A DNA stretch of 60,663 nt, from assembly GCA_002118135.1 (NCBI GenBank), contig BDIU01000171.1:1-60663 (forward strand). Direction: 5' to 3'. Every line of letters starts with the position of its first letter. Within the stretch, counting starts at the first letter, position 1. The notes below the pieces were generated by a model. The model ran no database searches. It was not told where the DNA came from and worked only from the letters and a program-made list of their open reading frames with translations. Both the position numbers and the translations under genes were made by a program. Positions 24,401 to 35,600 of this stretch are shown piece after piece. The stretch comes from Trebouxia sp. TZW2008 (taxonomy: Eukaryota; Chlorophyta; Trebouxiophyceae; Trebouxiales; Trebouxiaceae).

Positions 24401-26684
24401 ATGCAACCAAATTGTCTGCTCTACAAGGCTCGTCTGGCCATGCCAACCACCGATGTGATGTATCTGAAGCAAATCTGGTGTAGCATCAAAGCTGGGATGG
24501 CATATGAGGCAATGGTCTTTGACAGCAGAAGATCTTGAATATTGTCCAAGGCAAAGCCTGGGTAATATACCTGGATGACATCTACATGCAAGACAGCTTG
24601 AGTTGCATTCACAAAAGCTCTCACATGCATGAAACAATTCATGTGATGCAAACAGGACTTGCGGGAGCCTTAAAGATGCTGACTGGTTGGTCTGAGTATT
24701 GTCTGCTGCTATGGTCTGACAACATATGTCCTTTCACAAAGGCTGTCACAAAGGCTGTCACGAGGTCTGTCACAAAGCTTGGATAGCATGCGTGAAAAAT
24801 CTGATCCTGCTTCTGTGGTGCAAGCAGGACCTGAGGGAGCCGTACAGGATGCTGACAAGCCGGTCTGAATACCGCCTGTTGTTGCGGTCTGACAACGCTG
24901 ACCAGCGCCTGACGCCCCTTGCTCGCGGGTGGGGGCTGATCAATGACAGGCGATGGGCTCACTTTCAACATAAGCAGGTATGCTGCTGTTTGCATCTTGT
25001 TGGGCTGCTGAGCCTGTGACGCTGTCCTTAGCCAGCAGACAATGTTAACATTTTCCATGCGCTGACTGGGTTTGCCTGACTGCTGGTTCAACATGGCTGT
25101 ATATACCAGGAAGAGTGTGTTTGCATAAGAAAGGATGACCAATGTCCATTTGATATCCTGAAACACGTGTTCATCGGGATTAATGCGTTTGGACCAGTGT
25201 AAAACACATCATCATGTCAGTGATCCACGCTCCCAAAGCTATCGAGCATTATATGTGATGCTTCACTGTCGTACAATGCAGGCTCAAATGGCTTCTGAGC
25301 AAGAGCGGCTTGCAAGCACCATGGTGCAGCCAGACTGTCCCTTGTCCCTGCAAGCTAATGCCATCAGTCAGCAGCAGATGAGCACGGCATCTTCCCTGGC
25401 AAACATTCTGCGGCGCCCGCATGTCCACTACAGGCAAGCATCTGCAACACACTGCATCACTTGTGTTTGTTCTTTGTATGTGCTACACATGAGCAGGTCC
25501 CAACTTTGTTGGGAGATATTCAGTCAGTGCTCACCATGACTGCTGGCAGCGCAGCTTTTGACAATGCAGCTGTTGTAAGCTTGAATCATTTCTCTGTGTT
25601 TGAGTGCATATGCACTTTCAGCATGTGAACACTGCCAATACTACAAAGCTCAAGCCAGTGCTAATCACCTACTGCATCAATGTTTGTGATAATGTGTACT
25701 TGAGAGATTAGCGCTTCCTTCTGTTCAGGCATGCATGCATGCCTGCACTGCCTCAACATGATCACTTGCAGCACATGCAATCATGTCTTTTGTCGCACAG
25801 TGTGTTGGAGTAACACAGACATGATGCGCTTCAATCGATGATGCATGCCTTGACACGATCACATGAAGCATGTGCACTCACATTTTATGCCATACAGTCT
25901 GTTGGAGCAACACGGACATGGTGCGCCTGAGCCTATGAGTCCAGCAGTCAAGGAGGCTGTGGAGATTGACATCAAGTACGCTGGCTTCATACGGCGGCAG
26001 ACCAAACAGCTGCAGCAGACAACTGCTAAGTATGGCAAGAAGCTGGCAGCAGACATGGACTATATGGCTATCAAGACAATATCCATGGAAGCCAGGGAGA
26101 AGCTGTCAAAGGTCAGGCCCAAGTGCTGAGTGCAGTATGGTTGCTGCACCTGTTCTGCATGAGGTCAAAAATTTCTTGCATCATTGTTTAACTGCATTTG
26201 CCCACATTTGCTGCATTTGTGTGTAGACAGCAATGCAAATGGCAGTTCAAGTAGACAGCCAATAGCTCATGTTTTGAGTTTGCTAGAGTCAAGGCATGCT
26301 GCATGCAAATCTTTGACATCATTGTCCTGGAGGACTCATGTTGAATCTTGCATCTCATGCGTATGCATTGAGCGCTTGCAAGCTGTCATCACAGGGCAAC
26401 GTAGCCTTGCACCGCAAGATTGAATTTCACTCTCTGGTGCATGAGGCCTTGATGCACATGTGGTGTGTACGCCAGTTATGGTTGGTCAACAGAGCTCCTG
26501 TCACATGCATGTCATTAACCCCGGCAATGATGCGCAGGTCCAGCCTCTTGATATAGGGCAGGCATCACGTACAGGTGGCGTCAATCCAGCTGATATTACT
26601 GCATTGCTAATACACCTCGAGATCCAGCGACGAAAGGAGTCTCAACCTGAGCAAACGCTCAAAACGGCAGTTCTGACCCACTAA
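18440..26684 (+). CDS. MnmG/GidA (MTO1), tRNA uridine-34 modification enzyme
   Basis: FAD- and folate-dependent partner of MnmE that makes carboxymethylaminomethyl-uridine in organellar tRNAs. My exons: 18440-18673, 18751-18894, 18979-19107, 19551-19810, 20731-20905, 22209-22394, 22881-22986, 23362-23535, 23979-24076, 24828-24977, 25282 to about 25433, 25497-25575, 25908-26111, 26538-26684. Phases agree except at exons 11-12. Exon 1 is rich in Ser, Thr and Arg, like an organelle transit peptide. Motifs in order: [13 protein letters not shown] (FAD), [100 protein letters not shown]. The domain set is full length. The start rests on the exon 1 prediction. The introns hold many decayed exon copies. 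Whether it serves mitochondrion or plastid is not shown. Confidence 0.88.
20338..20630 (+). repeat. two echoes of MnmG exon 5
   Basis: Positions 20338-20417 read [20 protein letters not shown] and then stop matching. Positions 20521-20626 read [16 protein letters not shown], then [15 protein letters not shown]. The working exon at 20731 has [15 protein letters not shown] followed by the whole remaining exon. Each echo keeps the acceptor context before GGCTGGTGAAGC but lacks the exon's 3' half and its donor. Confidence 0.85.
21518..22185 (+). repeat. four tandem echoes of MnmG exon 6 start
   Basis: About 190-bp units start near 21518, 21714, 21903 and 22098, each with GCAGGTGCATGT(T/C) or a close variant, the [17 protein letters not shown] block and following intron sequence. 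The working exon starts at 22209. Units 2 to 4 keep TTTGCAG before the exon start. Small changes break the frame (for instance AGATTCCTTGTC against AGATCCCTTGCC), and none reaches the [10 protein letters not shown] half of the exon. Confidence 0.85.
22434..22535 (+). repeat. echo of MnmG exon 6 end
   Basis: Reads GAGACCCACAAATATTGGCT and on to GACAAAGACAATCATCAG, a diverged copy of the last 100 bases of exon 6 (22295-22394). The four upstream echoes copy the front of this exon and this one copies its back, so the duplications have different breakpoints. A stop (TGA) lies inside. Confidence 0.85.
22710..22770 (+). repeat. echo of MnmG exon 7
   Basis: GTATTTTTGGCGCCTGGAGT, then CACCACTCCTGAGCCG, is a diverged copy of exon 7 (22881 on: GTGTTTTTGGAGCCAGAGGG, then CACCACGCCCGAGCTG). 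It is preceded by CAG and lies 170 bases upstream of the exon. Confidence 0.75.
23615..23720 (+). repeat. echo of MnmG exon 8 end
   Basis: CAGCTCAATGGCACAACAGG and CTTGCTGGTGA match the end of exon 8 (23460-23540) with several substitutions that replace the GYEEAAAQG codons. The donor-like GGTGA is kept. It lies about 170 bases downstream of the original. Confidence 0.85.
24179..24290 (+). repeat. echoes of MnmG exon 9 end
   Basis: TTGGTTGATGATTTGGTCAC, then AAAGCTGAGCAGGCTTGC, copies the exon 9 end plus intron start at 24051-24115. Its donor GT has become CT. A shorter third copy follows at about 24256-24285 (TTGCTGATGATCTTGATACC). The shared part runs past the exon into the intron (the TTTCAGCAA end), showing a DNA-level event. 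Confidence 0.8.
24651..24725 (+). repeat. echo of MnmG exon 10
   Basis: Reads AGGACTTGCGGGAGCC, then AAGATGCTGACTGGTTGGTC and TGTCTGCTGCTATGGTCTG. This diverged copy of exon 10 (24826-24900) changes the conserved [11 protein letters not shown] block. It lies 175 bases upstream of the working exon. Confidence 0.85.
25785..25835 (+). repeat. echo of MnmG exon 13 start
   Basis: CACAGTGTGTTGGAGTAACA, then CAGACATGATGCGC, copies CATACAGTCTGTTGGAGCAA, then CACGGACATGGTGCGC at 25892-25925. A stop codon arises in the copy (TAA). It is the shortest of the MnmG echoes recorded. Confidence 0.7.
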
Positions 26685-27258
26685 TATCACGTCTTGCAAA
26701 CATTCAGAGTTCAGACAAATTGTGTTGTATGAGAATATGTACCTGGATCAAATGTGTCTATAGCAAGCATTACTGATAGAGTTCTGCAAATCTGTTTTAC
26801 ACAATGACCACTAGATGTAGACCCTGTATACTGCTATTATGAGCCAAGATAGATCTGTCATGTCTGTTGCAAAAGTTTTTGGACTAAGATTGATGCATGT
26901 ACAAGCCTCATGCCAGCAACTGTACAACGTGAAATCAAGGTAAAGTCAGATGTAAGACGGCGCGCATGTGTCTCTGATTTAGTAAGTCTGCGTGACAGGC
27001 ACTCCGTTATGCGTTGCTACTGGTTGCGCTACTGGCTGTGCAGCAACTGGCTGGGTGTGATGTCCATGATGATGCGCTTGATTAGCTGGCAAGCGTGCTG
27101 GTCCACCCTCAGTGTTCCTGCAGTTTGAAAACACATGCTATGCAAATTGTTGTCACATCAGTGCTGTGCAGAAACAGAAACATTGGAAGATAGAGGTTCA
27201 GGACACATGTGCTCATGTGTTGCTGGCAAAGATGAGCTTTGCAAGATCAGTAGTCTGC
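26685..27258. other. intergenic, nothing supported
   Basis: This is the 3' flank of MnmG. Only short frames are open. No repeat or RNA gene is recognised. Confidence 0.4.
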
Positions 27259-27475
27259 TCACTTGACGAACTCCTCGTTTGCGCCAGGCTGACCGCACGT
27301 GAAGCCGCAGCAGAAGCAGCATTTCACCTTGGTACCTGTTTTATCACTGCAGCGCACACACATAGCAAGTCAGTGCAGACACTTGTAGACAGCTAGATCA
27401 CAGGGAGCTGTGACTTCAGCAGCTGCTCAGGAAATGGCGGGTACAAACCTGAAGCAGTGGAAACAACAACAATCG
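27259..27475 (-). CDS. possible C-terminal exons of a Cys-rich protein
   Basis: On the minus strand an exon at about 27333-27259 starts after an AAAACAG acceptor and reads TKVKCCFCCGFTCGQPGAN then EEFVK and a TGA stop. The CC-x-CC-x3-C spacing is striking for random sequence. A short upstream exon ending in TTCAG then GTTTGT at about 27475-27438 could join in phase. I do not recognise the family, and the upstream gene body is not resolved. Confidence 0.3.
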
Positions 27476-27910
27476 GTCTTGCCTGCAGAAGCAGCACTCA
27501 AGCTCAGCAACGACAGTTCAAAGGCTGCTGTTGCCAAAAAGCAGACTGTCGGATTGCTTGTCTGCGCACCCATGTTGTTCCCCATGGCGCCTGTTCTGGT
27601 GCTTGTACACTCCTATACAACTTGGCGGTCCCAAGACTCACGGACACAAACAATATCAGCGCTATAACGCGTTTGTTGCTACTGATCTGGCGAGGAAAAC
27701 GGGTGTCCAGCTGCAAGGCAGGCATTTGAATGGAGGTCGAGCCAAATTTGGCATGCGGGAAGCTGGCTCACTGAACTGCCAGAAGCTGCAGCTGTCGTTG
27801 ACCATTTTGCCCTTCCTAGGAACACGCTTTAGCAAAAGCACTGCACGGTCGTCGCTGTTCCAGTCGAGGTTCGAGAGGGAACACTCCAGCAACTTTTGGG
27901 GTGTGGCTTG

Positions 27911-28696
27911 ATGGGAGGCTGCGCCAGTAATCTCAACTGTCCCTGCTGCTGTTTGTATTGCACCAGTGCTCCTGAGGGCTCGAGCGTCCAGTACTGTTGC
28001 TTTGGCTGTTCGTCCAACGCTCAGGAAGAGCGATGTGACTGGCCATGTTTCAAGTAAGTCCTCCTAACACCTTATTGTGACTGCACTGTTGGCTCTGAGT
28101 TTGTAACAGATCACAACAGCTTGGTTCAGACAAGGCAAACTGATTCAGCTCATCCTGGTGTTTCTGAGGAATCACATGTCAAGAAGTACACGTTGAGTGT
28201 TACTTGAGCTACAATGTGCAGGTGCTGGAGTGGAGGAAATGGATCAGGCGTCAGGATCTGCTTGTGTTGTAGCTGCAGCTGTGGCAAGGGCAGCAGCAAG
28301 TACGGGAAGTACGGCAGCTCATGCCCTATCTGCATGCGCTCATCATACAAGCATTATGCGCATGCTGTGCTGATGGTGTGCCTATGCTTGTTGCGCCACT
28401 TACAAGATGCATGCTGCTTGCCTGCGCTCAGCAGCAATTTGACTTACGCCTCACAGCAGACAGAACCCAAATGGTGTGCAAAACCTGAGGCAAACTCGAT
28501 ACTGCATCTCAATCCACACAGTGCCAATCTGCAATCATGCTTTGAGCATGACAGAAATGCAATGCGCTGTAGGCAGAACTCTGCTACTGGCGTGGTAGCA
28601 TACCCAGAGACAGGAGCAGCGGCACCAACAGCACCTCACAACATGCAAGTACCCCAGCAACAAACCGCTATGTACCCAACTGTCAACAAATACTAG
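27911..28696 (+). CDS. cysteine-rich protein with acylation-type N terminus
   Basis: An ATG at 27911 opens MGGCASNLNCPCCCLYCTSA and an exon ending near 28054 at CDWPCFK before GTAAGT. After an ATGTGCAG acceptor (about 28221) the frame continues CWSGGNGSGVRICLCCSCSC, then CPICMRSSYK. A frame stays open to TAG at 28696 with a PAHNMQ/VPQQQTAMYP-like Pro/Gln tail. MG-x-C is the classic context for N-myristoylation plus palmitoylation, and about 20 Cys in the first 90 residues suggest metal binding or heavy acylation at a membrane. A second intron before the tail is possible. No known family is recognised. Confidence 0.45.
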
Positions 28697-31600
28697 CAGC
28701 ATGACACTATGCTGCTTCCATATACTCTGAGATGCTGGCACAGCATTGATAAAAAAGAAAAGGCTTTGCCATTAGGCATCACAGCAGGAGCCTCTATCCG
28801 TAACAGCAGCCTGGGACAGCATTGACACAGCCTCTTCTGCGTCATTACCAGTGTAAACTTGATTATCTTGTCAGGGCAGTTCATTGAGAACGAACGAAGC
28901 GTATTAGCCACTCAGAAACTTGTGTACCGCTTAAGCTTGCTGTTGTCAAATGTAGCACTGCATAGAACTTTTGGCATAATTGTGAGGTATTGAAGTGAGC
29001 ATGGCGACACATGCTGACACGTAACTGTATGTCTTGGACACAATTGCATCCATGTGCAGATATGTGTCGCTTGACTATGCTTTGAGCATCTACGTAGACC
29101 AGTACTGGTGACAAAGCGCAGTCGCTCATGGGCAGTCGATCAGAATCGCATGTTGTACAGACCAGTACTGTTATGATCAGTCTTATTGACTAACATCAGG
29201 CTGAAGGCTGGCAGGTTCAGAATATGTCAACGCCAGTGCTCAACCCCAAACCTGACAAGCACATGTTGCATCATCTGGGCATGAAACCAAACTGGCTCAC
29301 TGAGTCTTGGCCAAACAGACCTCTTTCTGCTCCCGAACAATTTATTATCTGACACGTGCAGCCATTTGCTTGTATGCACGTTTTTGCGTGCGCTTTGCTA
29401 CAGGCAGAGGCACCAAAAGCTACATTGTCTGTTCTAACTTACAGCATAATCATTGAATATTGCAGCTGCAGGTCATGTGCAGCACAATTTGGGACAGCTT
29501 GCTTTTGATGGCTGTTTGGTGCATGTCTGGGCCGAGGCCAGACTTCCGAACCTCGCATCTGAAAAGTCTGGAGACCGTGAAGTTAACAGACTGCAGTAGG
29601 CAATTTTGTCAGGACCCTCCATGCTGGCAATTTTGCGTTGAGGGCATTCAAGGTTGTTGACAGGGTTTTGAGCAATTTTGACCAGCACCTCGAGGCAAGA
29701 ATAGTATTAACCCCGTTTTTCCGACACCTTCCGAGACGCAAGCACACGGACAGAGCAATCTGCAACTGCGAGCATGGCTGTGTTAGCGATGGCCGCTGGA
29801 TTGGGGTGATGCTGCTAGCACTGCGCGAGCTGCAAGAGTGGTGTCTGAGTCAGTACTGAGCGATGCAAGTGGCTTCAAGCCTTGGTGTGGTCCCGAAAGC
29901 ACACGCCCCTCTTACTCAAGCCACACCCGCCAGGTGGGGAAAGGAATGGCATTCGGCGGCAGACTATGCAGACAGAAGACAGCTGATACAGTACATGTAA
30001 GTTGCGGCAGCTTTGCTCAGGGCTGCTGAGGCAATTTCTCACGAGGGTGACAACCTTGCAGCTTCCATCTGTTAGTTCAGCGCAAGCCCAATGTATCACA
30101 AGAATGGAAGGAGAAACTGCCAGACTTTGTCAAGAGGCTTGAAGAGGAATTGTACAAAAGCGCGAATTCAAAGGTAAGTCGAGAGCGTTTACTAGACTGG
30201 ATGCTTCTGAGCTTCATGTTTCACTGGTTTCACAGGAGGAGTATGTCGACACGAACACCCTGGATCAGCGGTTGCAACAGGTAGCCCGCACTTTCGTGGC
30301 TTCGCGAGGTGCTCCACAGCGCAAGCGACAGCCTCCGGTCCGACCAGATTGCAGCATACGCGTCCGCAGACGCACACGCTTTTCAGCAAACAGAGGCAAA
30401 CCTCCCAGTCCACCTGTACGTTCTTAGTCACGCTGTACATCAGAGCTTGCGCGTATTGCTTGATAGCTAGTTGAGAGTTGAGCACAGCAAGACTTGCGCT
30501 GTAGGCAACATTCTGTCCTTGGCAAGGTAGCATATCCCAATAACAAACAGTGTTGCCCACATCACGTCATGATCAGACTGCCATGTAACCATTTGTCTGC
30601 AAGTACTGGCAGCATGGTACTATGCTGCTTGCACTCACTCTAAGGTGCTGACTCAGCCCAGCCCAGCATTGCTGTAATACCACTGCAGTGTCTTCTGTGT
30701 CACCATCACTGTGTACTTGATAATTGATTAGAACAGTCTCTTGAGATCACATGCAACTCAACTAGCGGAGGCTTATGACTTTCTGTTCTGAAATGTAGCC
30801 CTGCTCACGAGTTGAGATACAGTCTTGCAGTTGTTTTGTCAAAGTAGCAACAGATGTATGTATAGATCCTGGATCAGATCGGTAATACAAAGTGTCAGAG
30901 CTGTTGCAAAGTAGCGTTCACAAAGTGTAATCATGCCTGTAGCATGTACAGGTGCAGGCAGGGTGGCAACTTGCTGCCCAGATCTGCACATGCTCCACCT
31001 TTTTCAGCAAGCGATGTTGCATGTTGTTTCTGCGCTCAGCCAGCGTCTTCAGTTTTTGAGTCAAAAATTTTGACCACATTGCCAGTCTGCCTCTTGCAGC
31101 ATGCACTGCCATCTCTGCTCATGCGTGACATTTTGTTGACACTGCAGCTTTGAGGCTATTCAGCTATGTGTGTGATATAGCATGTCATCACACTGTCTTC
31201 TTGACTTGCATCACAGGCTGGATGCTGGCAGCAATTGTCAATGCCAATGCTTGTGCACAGATTCAGGGCAAATGTTGCGCGTGAAACAAATCAATGTCAT
31301 GTCACACCATGAAAGACATATTTGAGATGAAGATTGACTTGCAGGTCAGCTCTCTTGATTCTCTCTAACAAGCTTCTCTCTTTGACACAATGGCATGCAA
31401 TACGCGCAGCAACTTGTGTGCATCAATATCTCTCTGCACAGGCACCATTGGCAAATGACGTGGGCTAGCATTGCCAGATGGTAGCCCACACTGGAATGCT
31501 GCTGCAAGCCATGTGCACCATAAATCTGCTCTTCATCGACGCTGATGCACGTCCTTGCTTTGCTTGTGGGCAATATTGTCTTGAGCCTTGAGAGGGGGAA

Positions 31601-32450
31601 AGAGAAAACAAGTTTGCCCTGCGCTAGACTCGCAAAAGATTGATCGCCAAAAGCTTGCAAAAACTGGTGAGGCGATTTTGCCGTGCTGACGATTTGGCTG
31701 AGGCCAGTCAGGGTCTGCTTCAGGGTTTTGAGCAATTTCGACAAAGTAGCGAAACAATGGTCACCTCGAGGCAAGAATAGTATTATCCGTTTTTTATGAC
31801 ACTTTGGAGGCAGCACTCGTGAGCACAATGGCAGAGCAATCTGACGCTGTGAGCATGGCTCTGTAGCGATGCTCGTTTGATCAGGGTGATGGGACTGTAC
31901 CAGCACTGTGCAAGCTGCAAGACTGGTTTGTGAGTCAGTGTTGAGCGATGCAAGTGGCTTCAAGCCTTGGTGTGGTCCCAAGCACACACGCCCCTCCTCC
32001 TCAAGGCACACCCGCTAGGTGGAGGAAAGAATGGCATTCGGAGGCAGACTATCCAGACAGGAGACAGCTGATACAGCACATGTAAGTTGTGGCAGGTTTG
32101 CGCAAAGCTGCGAGGTTGCTGAAGCAATCTCTCACAAGGGGTGAAACCTTGCAGCTTTCATCTTTTAACTCAAAGGAAGCCCAATGTGACACAAGAATGG
32201 AAGGAGAAGTTGCCAGACTTTGTCAAAAGGCTTGAAGAAGCTTTGTACCAGGGAGCGAGTTCAAAAGTAAGTCGAGAGCGTGCGCTACACTGTTTGCAAC
32301 TAAGCTTTACAGCTCATTGGCCACACAGGAGGAGTATGTGAACACAAACACTCTGGAGCAGCGATTGCAAAATGTAGCCCGCACCTTCGTGTCCTCGCGA
32401 GGTCCTCGGCAGCACTCGCAACAGCCTCCGTCCCGACCGGGTTCAGCAAC
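28600..32450 (+). repeat. two-copy segmental tandem duplication, about 1.95-2.05 kb per unit
   Basis: Unit 1 runs about 28600-30330 and unit 2 about 30540-32410. Matching landmarks: TACTAGCAGCATGACACTAT at 28692 against TACTGGCAGCATGGTACTAT at 30604; CGAGGCAAGAATAGTATTA at 29691 against 31774; AGCGATGCAAGTGGCTTCAA at 29860 against 31945; and the acetyltransferase exons 1 to 3. The unit spans the 3' end of the Cys-rich gene and the promoter and first exons of the acetyltransferase. Divergence is substantial, so the duplication is not recent. Confidence 0.8.
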
Positions 32451-32622
32451 AGGTCTGCCTCAGATGCCTCACCTCAGCAATGGGTTCTCTGCCACGAATA
32501 CACCGCAGAGCAGCTTCACAGGGGCTAACGGCTTTGTTGCTGGCATGCAAAACCCCATTCAGCAGCAGGCTCAGCAGCAGCAGCAACAGCATCAAGCTCA
32601 GCAGCAGCAGCAGCAGCAAGCT

Positions 32623-32687
<65 letters not shown>

Positions 32688-35600
32688 ACAGCAGCAGACA
32701 CAGCAGCGGCCTGCTTCAGCGATGGGGCAGAATGTCCAGTTGCAGAAGTCACTGCAGCCAGTGTCGCGGCCAACATCTGCGCTAAGCAACACGGCTGTGC
32801 AGATCAATGGTATGCCTCTGCAGCCTCCAGCTTCAGGCAAAGCACAGCAAAGCCCCAGTCAAAACAGAAATCAGCTGGACCTGACATCCCCCAGCCTGGG
32901 ACCTGACAACAGTCTTGGCGGCATAGGCTTGGCTGGTCAACAGCAACCTGGCATGCTACGGCCACAGCAGCAGTTGCCATCAGCCAATGGGCCCGTCATG
33001 AGCAACGGCAAGCCAGCGTTGTTGCGGGGCGCTGCTGCACGGGATGGAGGCACTTGGGCGCAAGGACCAAGCATGGTATGCTGTGTGAACGTCAGGACAT
33101 GTCAGCACTCTGAAAGCTTGCTGCAAAGTTGCCAACATGTTGATGCAGCCAGCTGCGGTGTTTGTGATAAAGAACTTTTGACACAACTTGCCTTGAACGC
33201 GTCAAGCTAGAGGACTGTGTGCATGACAAGCTGTGAGGTGATTTGCAAAGCATCAGCTAATTGCACACATTTGTCGCAGCATCTGCTGACCGCTGCTGCG
33301 CTGCTGACATTTGTTGCACTGCAGAGCGTGCCGACATCGCAGCCAAATCCCAGGATGTTCATGCCTCATGGTGAGCGTTCAGTACTGTTGTCAGCAACTG
33401 CATATTAAGACAGCAGCTTGATGGCATGCGCAATTCTTCATAGACTCTCAACGGTGTACATCTGGCACTTGCATTTGCAGTCTTGCCTGTACGGGATGTG
33501 CCATCAAGCATGCTATGCGTTTCACACATGTTCATGGCATGTGATGTAACAGAGTCGAAGAACATGGGTCTGACGATATGCACATATCGACAGTGCTCAG
33601 GCTGTGATGTAAACATTACACTTTGTCCCCTATTCTTATTTGCCTTTGGTTTGCCCATTCTGAGTCTGTCTCACGTACAGGCATGGTCAATGGTCCCATG
33701 GGGCAGATGCCAGGGCAAATGGCAGACCCTCGGCCTGGCCCCATACAGCAACCAGCAGCGCTTAGGGTATGTTGCACCTGCTTCAGATTGTTGCACTCCT
33801 ATGCACAACAGCAGTTGTCTCATGTGTGTGGACCGGTGACACATACAGAAAATGCTGATCAGAAGTTCTGTTCATGTCCATCATGTTTGGAGCATCTTGC
33901 TTTGCTGGCAGCACGGCATCTGCAGGGGTCAGCAGTCACTCAAAAGTAGTATTCTCAGTGCTTTGAAGTGCCCTGCCCTGTCAAATGGCACATTGGCATG
34001 CATCAGCTGCAACAGGACAGCAGAGTCGCCTCAAACCATACCAAGTGGCATGTGCACACGAAAGCCACTTTCATGCCCTCTCTAGATCATTTGGCTGCTA
34101 TATTGTTAAGGTTGTTGTTGCGCGAATCTATCTTGCCTGGTGCCTTTATCTGAGTGAGCAAATTCATCTATCCTTGCACATAGGCTGCATGGCTCTTTCC
34201 TCAAGGACGTGCATGCTTGCTGCCCAAGCTTCAGCCACAGGCAAAGTATGCCAATGAGGAGTGTGTCACCATGCTGGCATGACAAGACATGTGTGGCACA
34301 CATAGCACATGTGCTAGAAAGTATACGCATCATCTCGTTAACTGTCATCAATATTGGCAGCCGCTTACATGTTGTCCCCCATTGCTTTGCAGAATGGGAT
34401 GGTGGGCAATGGGACCGGGATGATGGGCAGCAACGGCGGCATGGTACCCATGGCCAACCAGAATCAGCATATGCCAGGCATGGTCCCAATCATGCAGCAG
34501 AGCCCGCAACTGCCAGCCATGCAGGGTACTGTCACTACTGTTGCTTTGCTATTCTGCTTTTGCTACCAACAACATGGACCAGACATCTGCAAATACAGCA
34601 GACTTTTTTGGTCTGGCATGTTCTCTTGTTGACCATGCTGATGAAAACAAGACAGATCAGACATCTGCAAAAACAGCAAATCCTTTGTTGTGCATGTTCT
34701 GTTTGATACCAAACAGTCTCTTGGCCTGCATAGACATGACGAATTGGATCAGCAGACTGCTACAATGCCTGCTGAAGCTGATAAAACCAGCCTCCTGACA
34801 CCAGTTGCTTGGACTATGCCTCGACATGCAACAGTGAGCAGTGTCCTCAAGAGCAGAGGCTGCTGGCCTGTATAGTATAGCCAATGGCAACTCTTCCTGC
34901 TTGACTGAGCTGCGTCATTGTAACTGCGGGGAGAACATCTGAAAGCAAGCTCAAAGCTTTCAGACAACTCTTTGCAGCAGCGCTTAGACACTTTTTGGGT
35001 GCTCAGGCAGCGGCATGGTGCCAGTGAACAACATGAGCATGAGCAACGGCAGCAGCATGACCAGCGTGGGTGTCAATGGGTCAGCCAGTCCCTCCATCAC
35101 AGGGGGTAACGTCATCCCACAGATGCCAGAACTGCCCTCCTCAGGGCTTCCAGGAGCGGCAGGGCCACAAGGGCAGTACGCACTCAATCCCCCTACAGAT
35201 GCCTCTGCTGCTGGCGACCAGCAGGACCCAGCTTTCCTTGCAAAACAACGCCAGAAGAAACAGGAGTTCATACTCAAGCAGCAGCGCTGGCTGCTGTTTC
35301 TGCGCCACTGTGCTAAGTGCCAGTACCCCGATGGGCAGTGCAACTACGGCAGCAGCTGTGCTGTGGCTAAGCAGCTGTGGCAGCATATCCTGGGATGCAG
35401 TGATGCGCGCTGCGAGTATCCCAGGTACTAGCTCAGACGAACCTGCAGACACTTGTACCTTCACATAACTGGGGCGCTTGCTGTGCTAAAGTGCATGTTC
35501 TCTGTGTGTCACTGTGCACCACTGTACCATGCACACGATCTGGCCACTTGGCAGAGGAGTTGGAACAGCTGTTAACAGCAAGTGATGCCCCGCACATGAA

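Noticed and set aside
32443..32840. Long poly-Leu, poly-Ala, poly-Cys and poly-Ser frames
   Set aside because: They are other-frame readings of the HAC CAG/CAA repeat.
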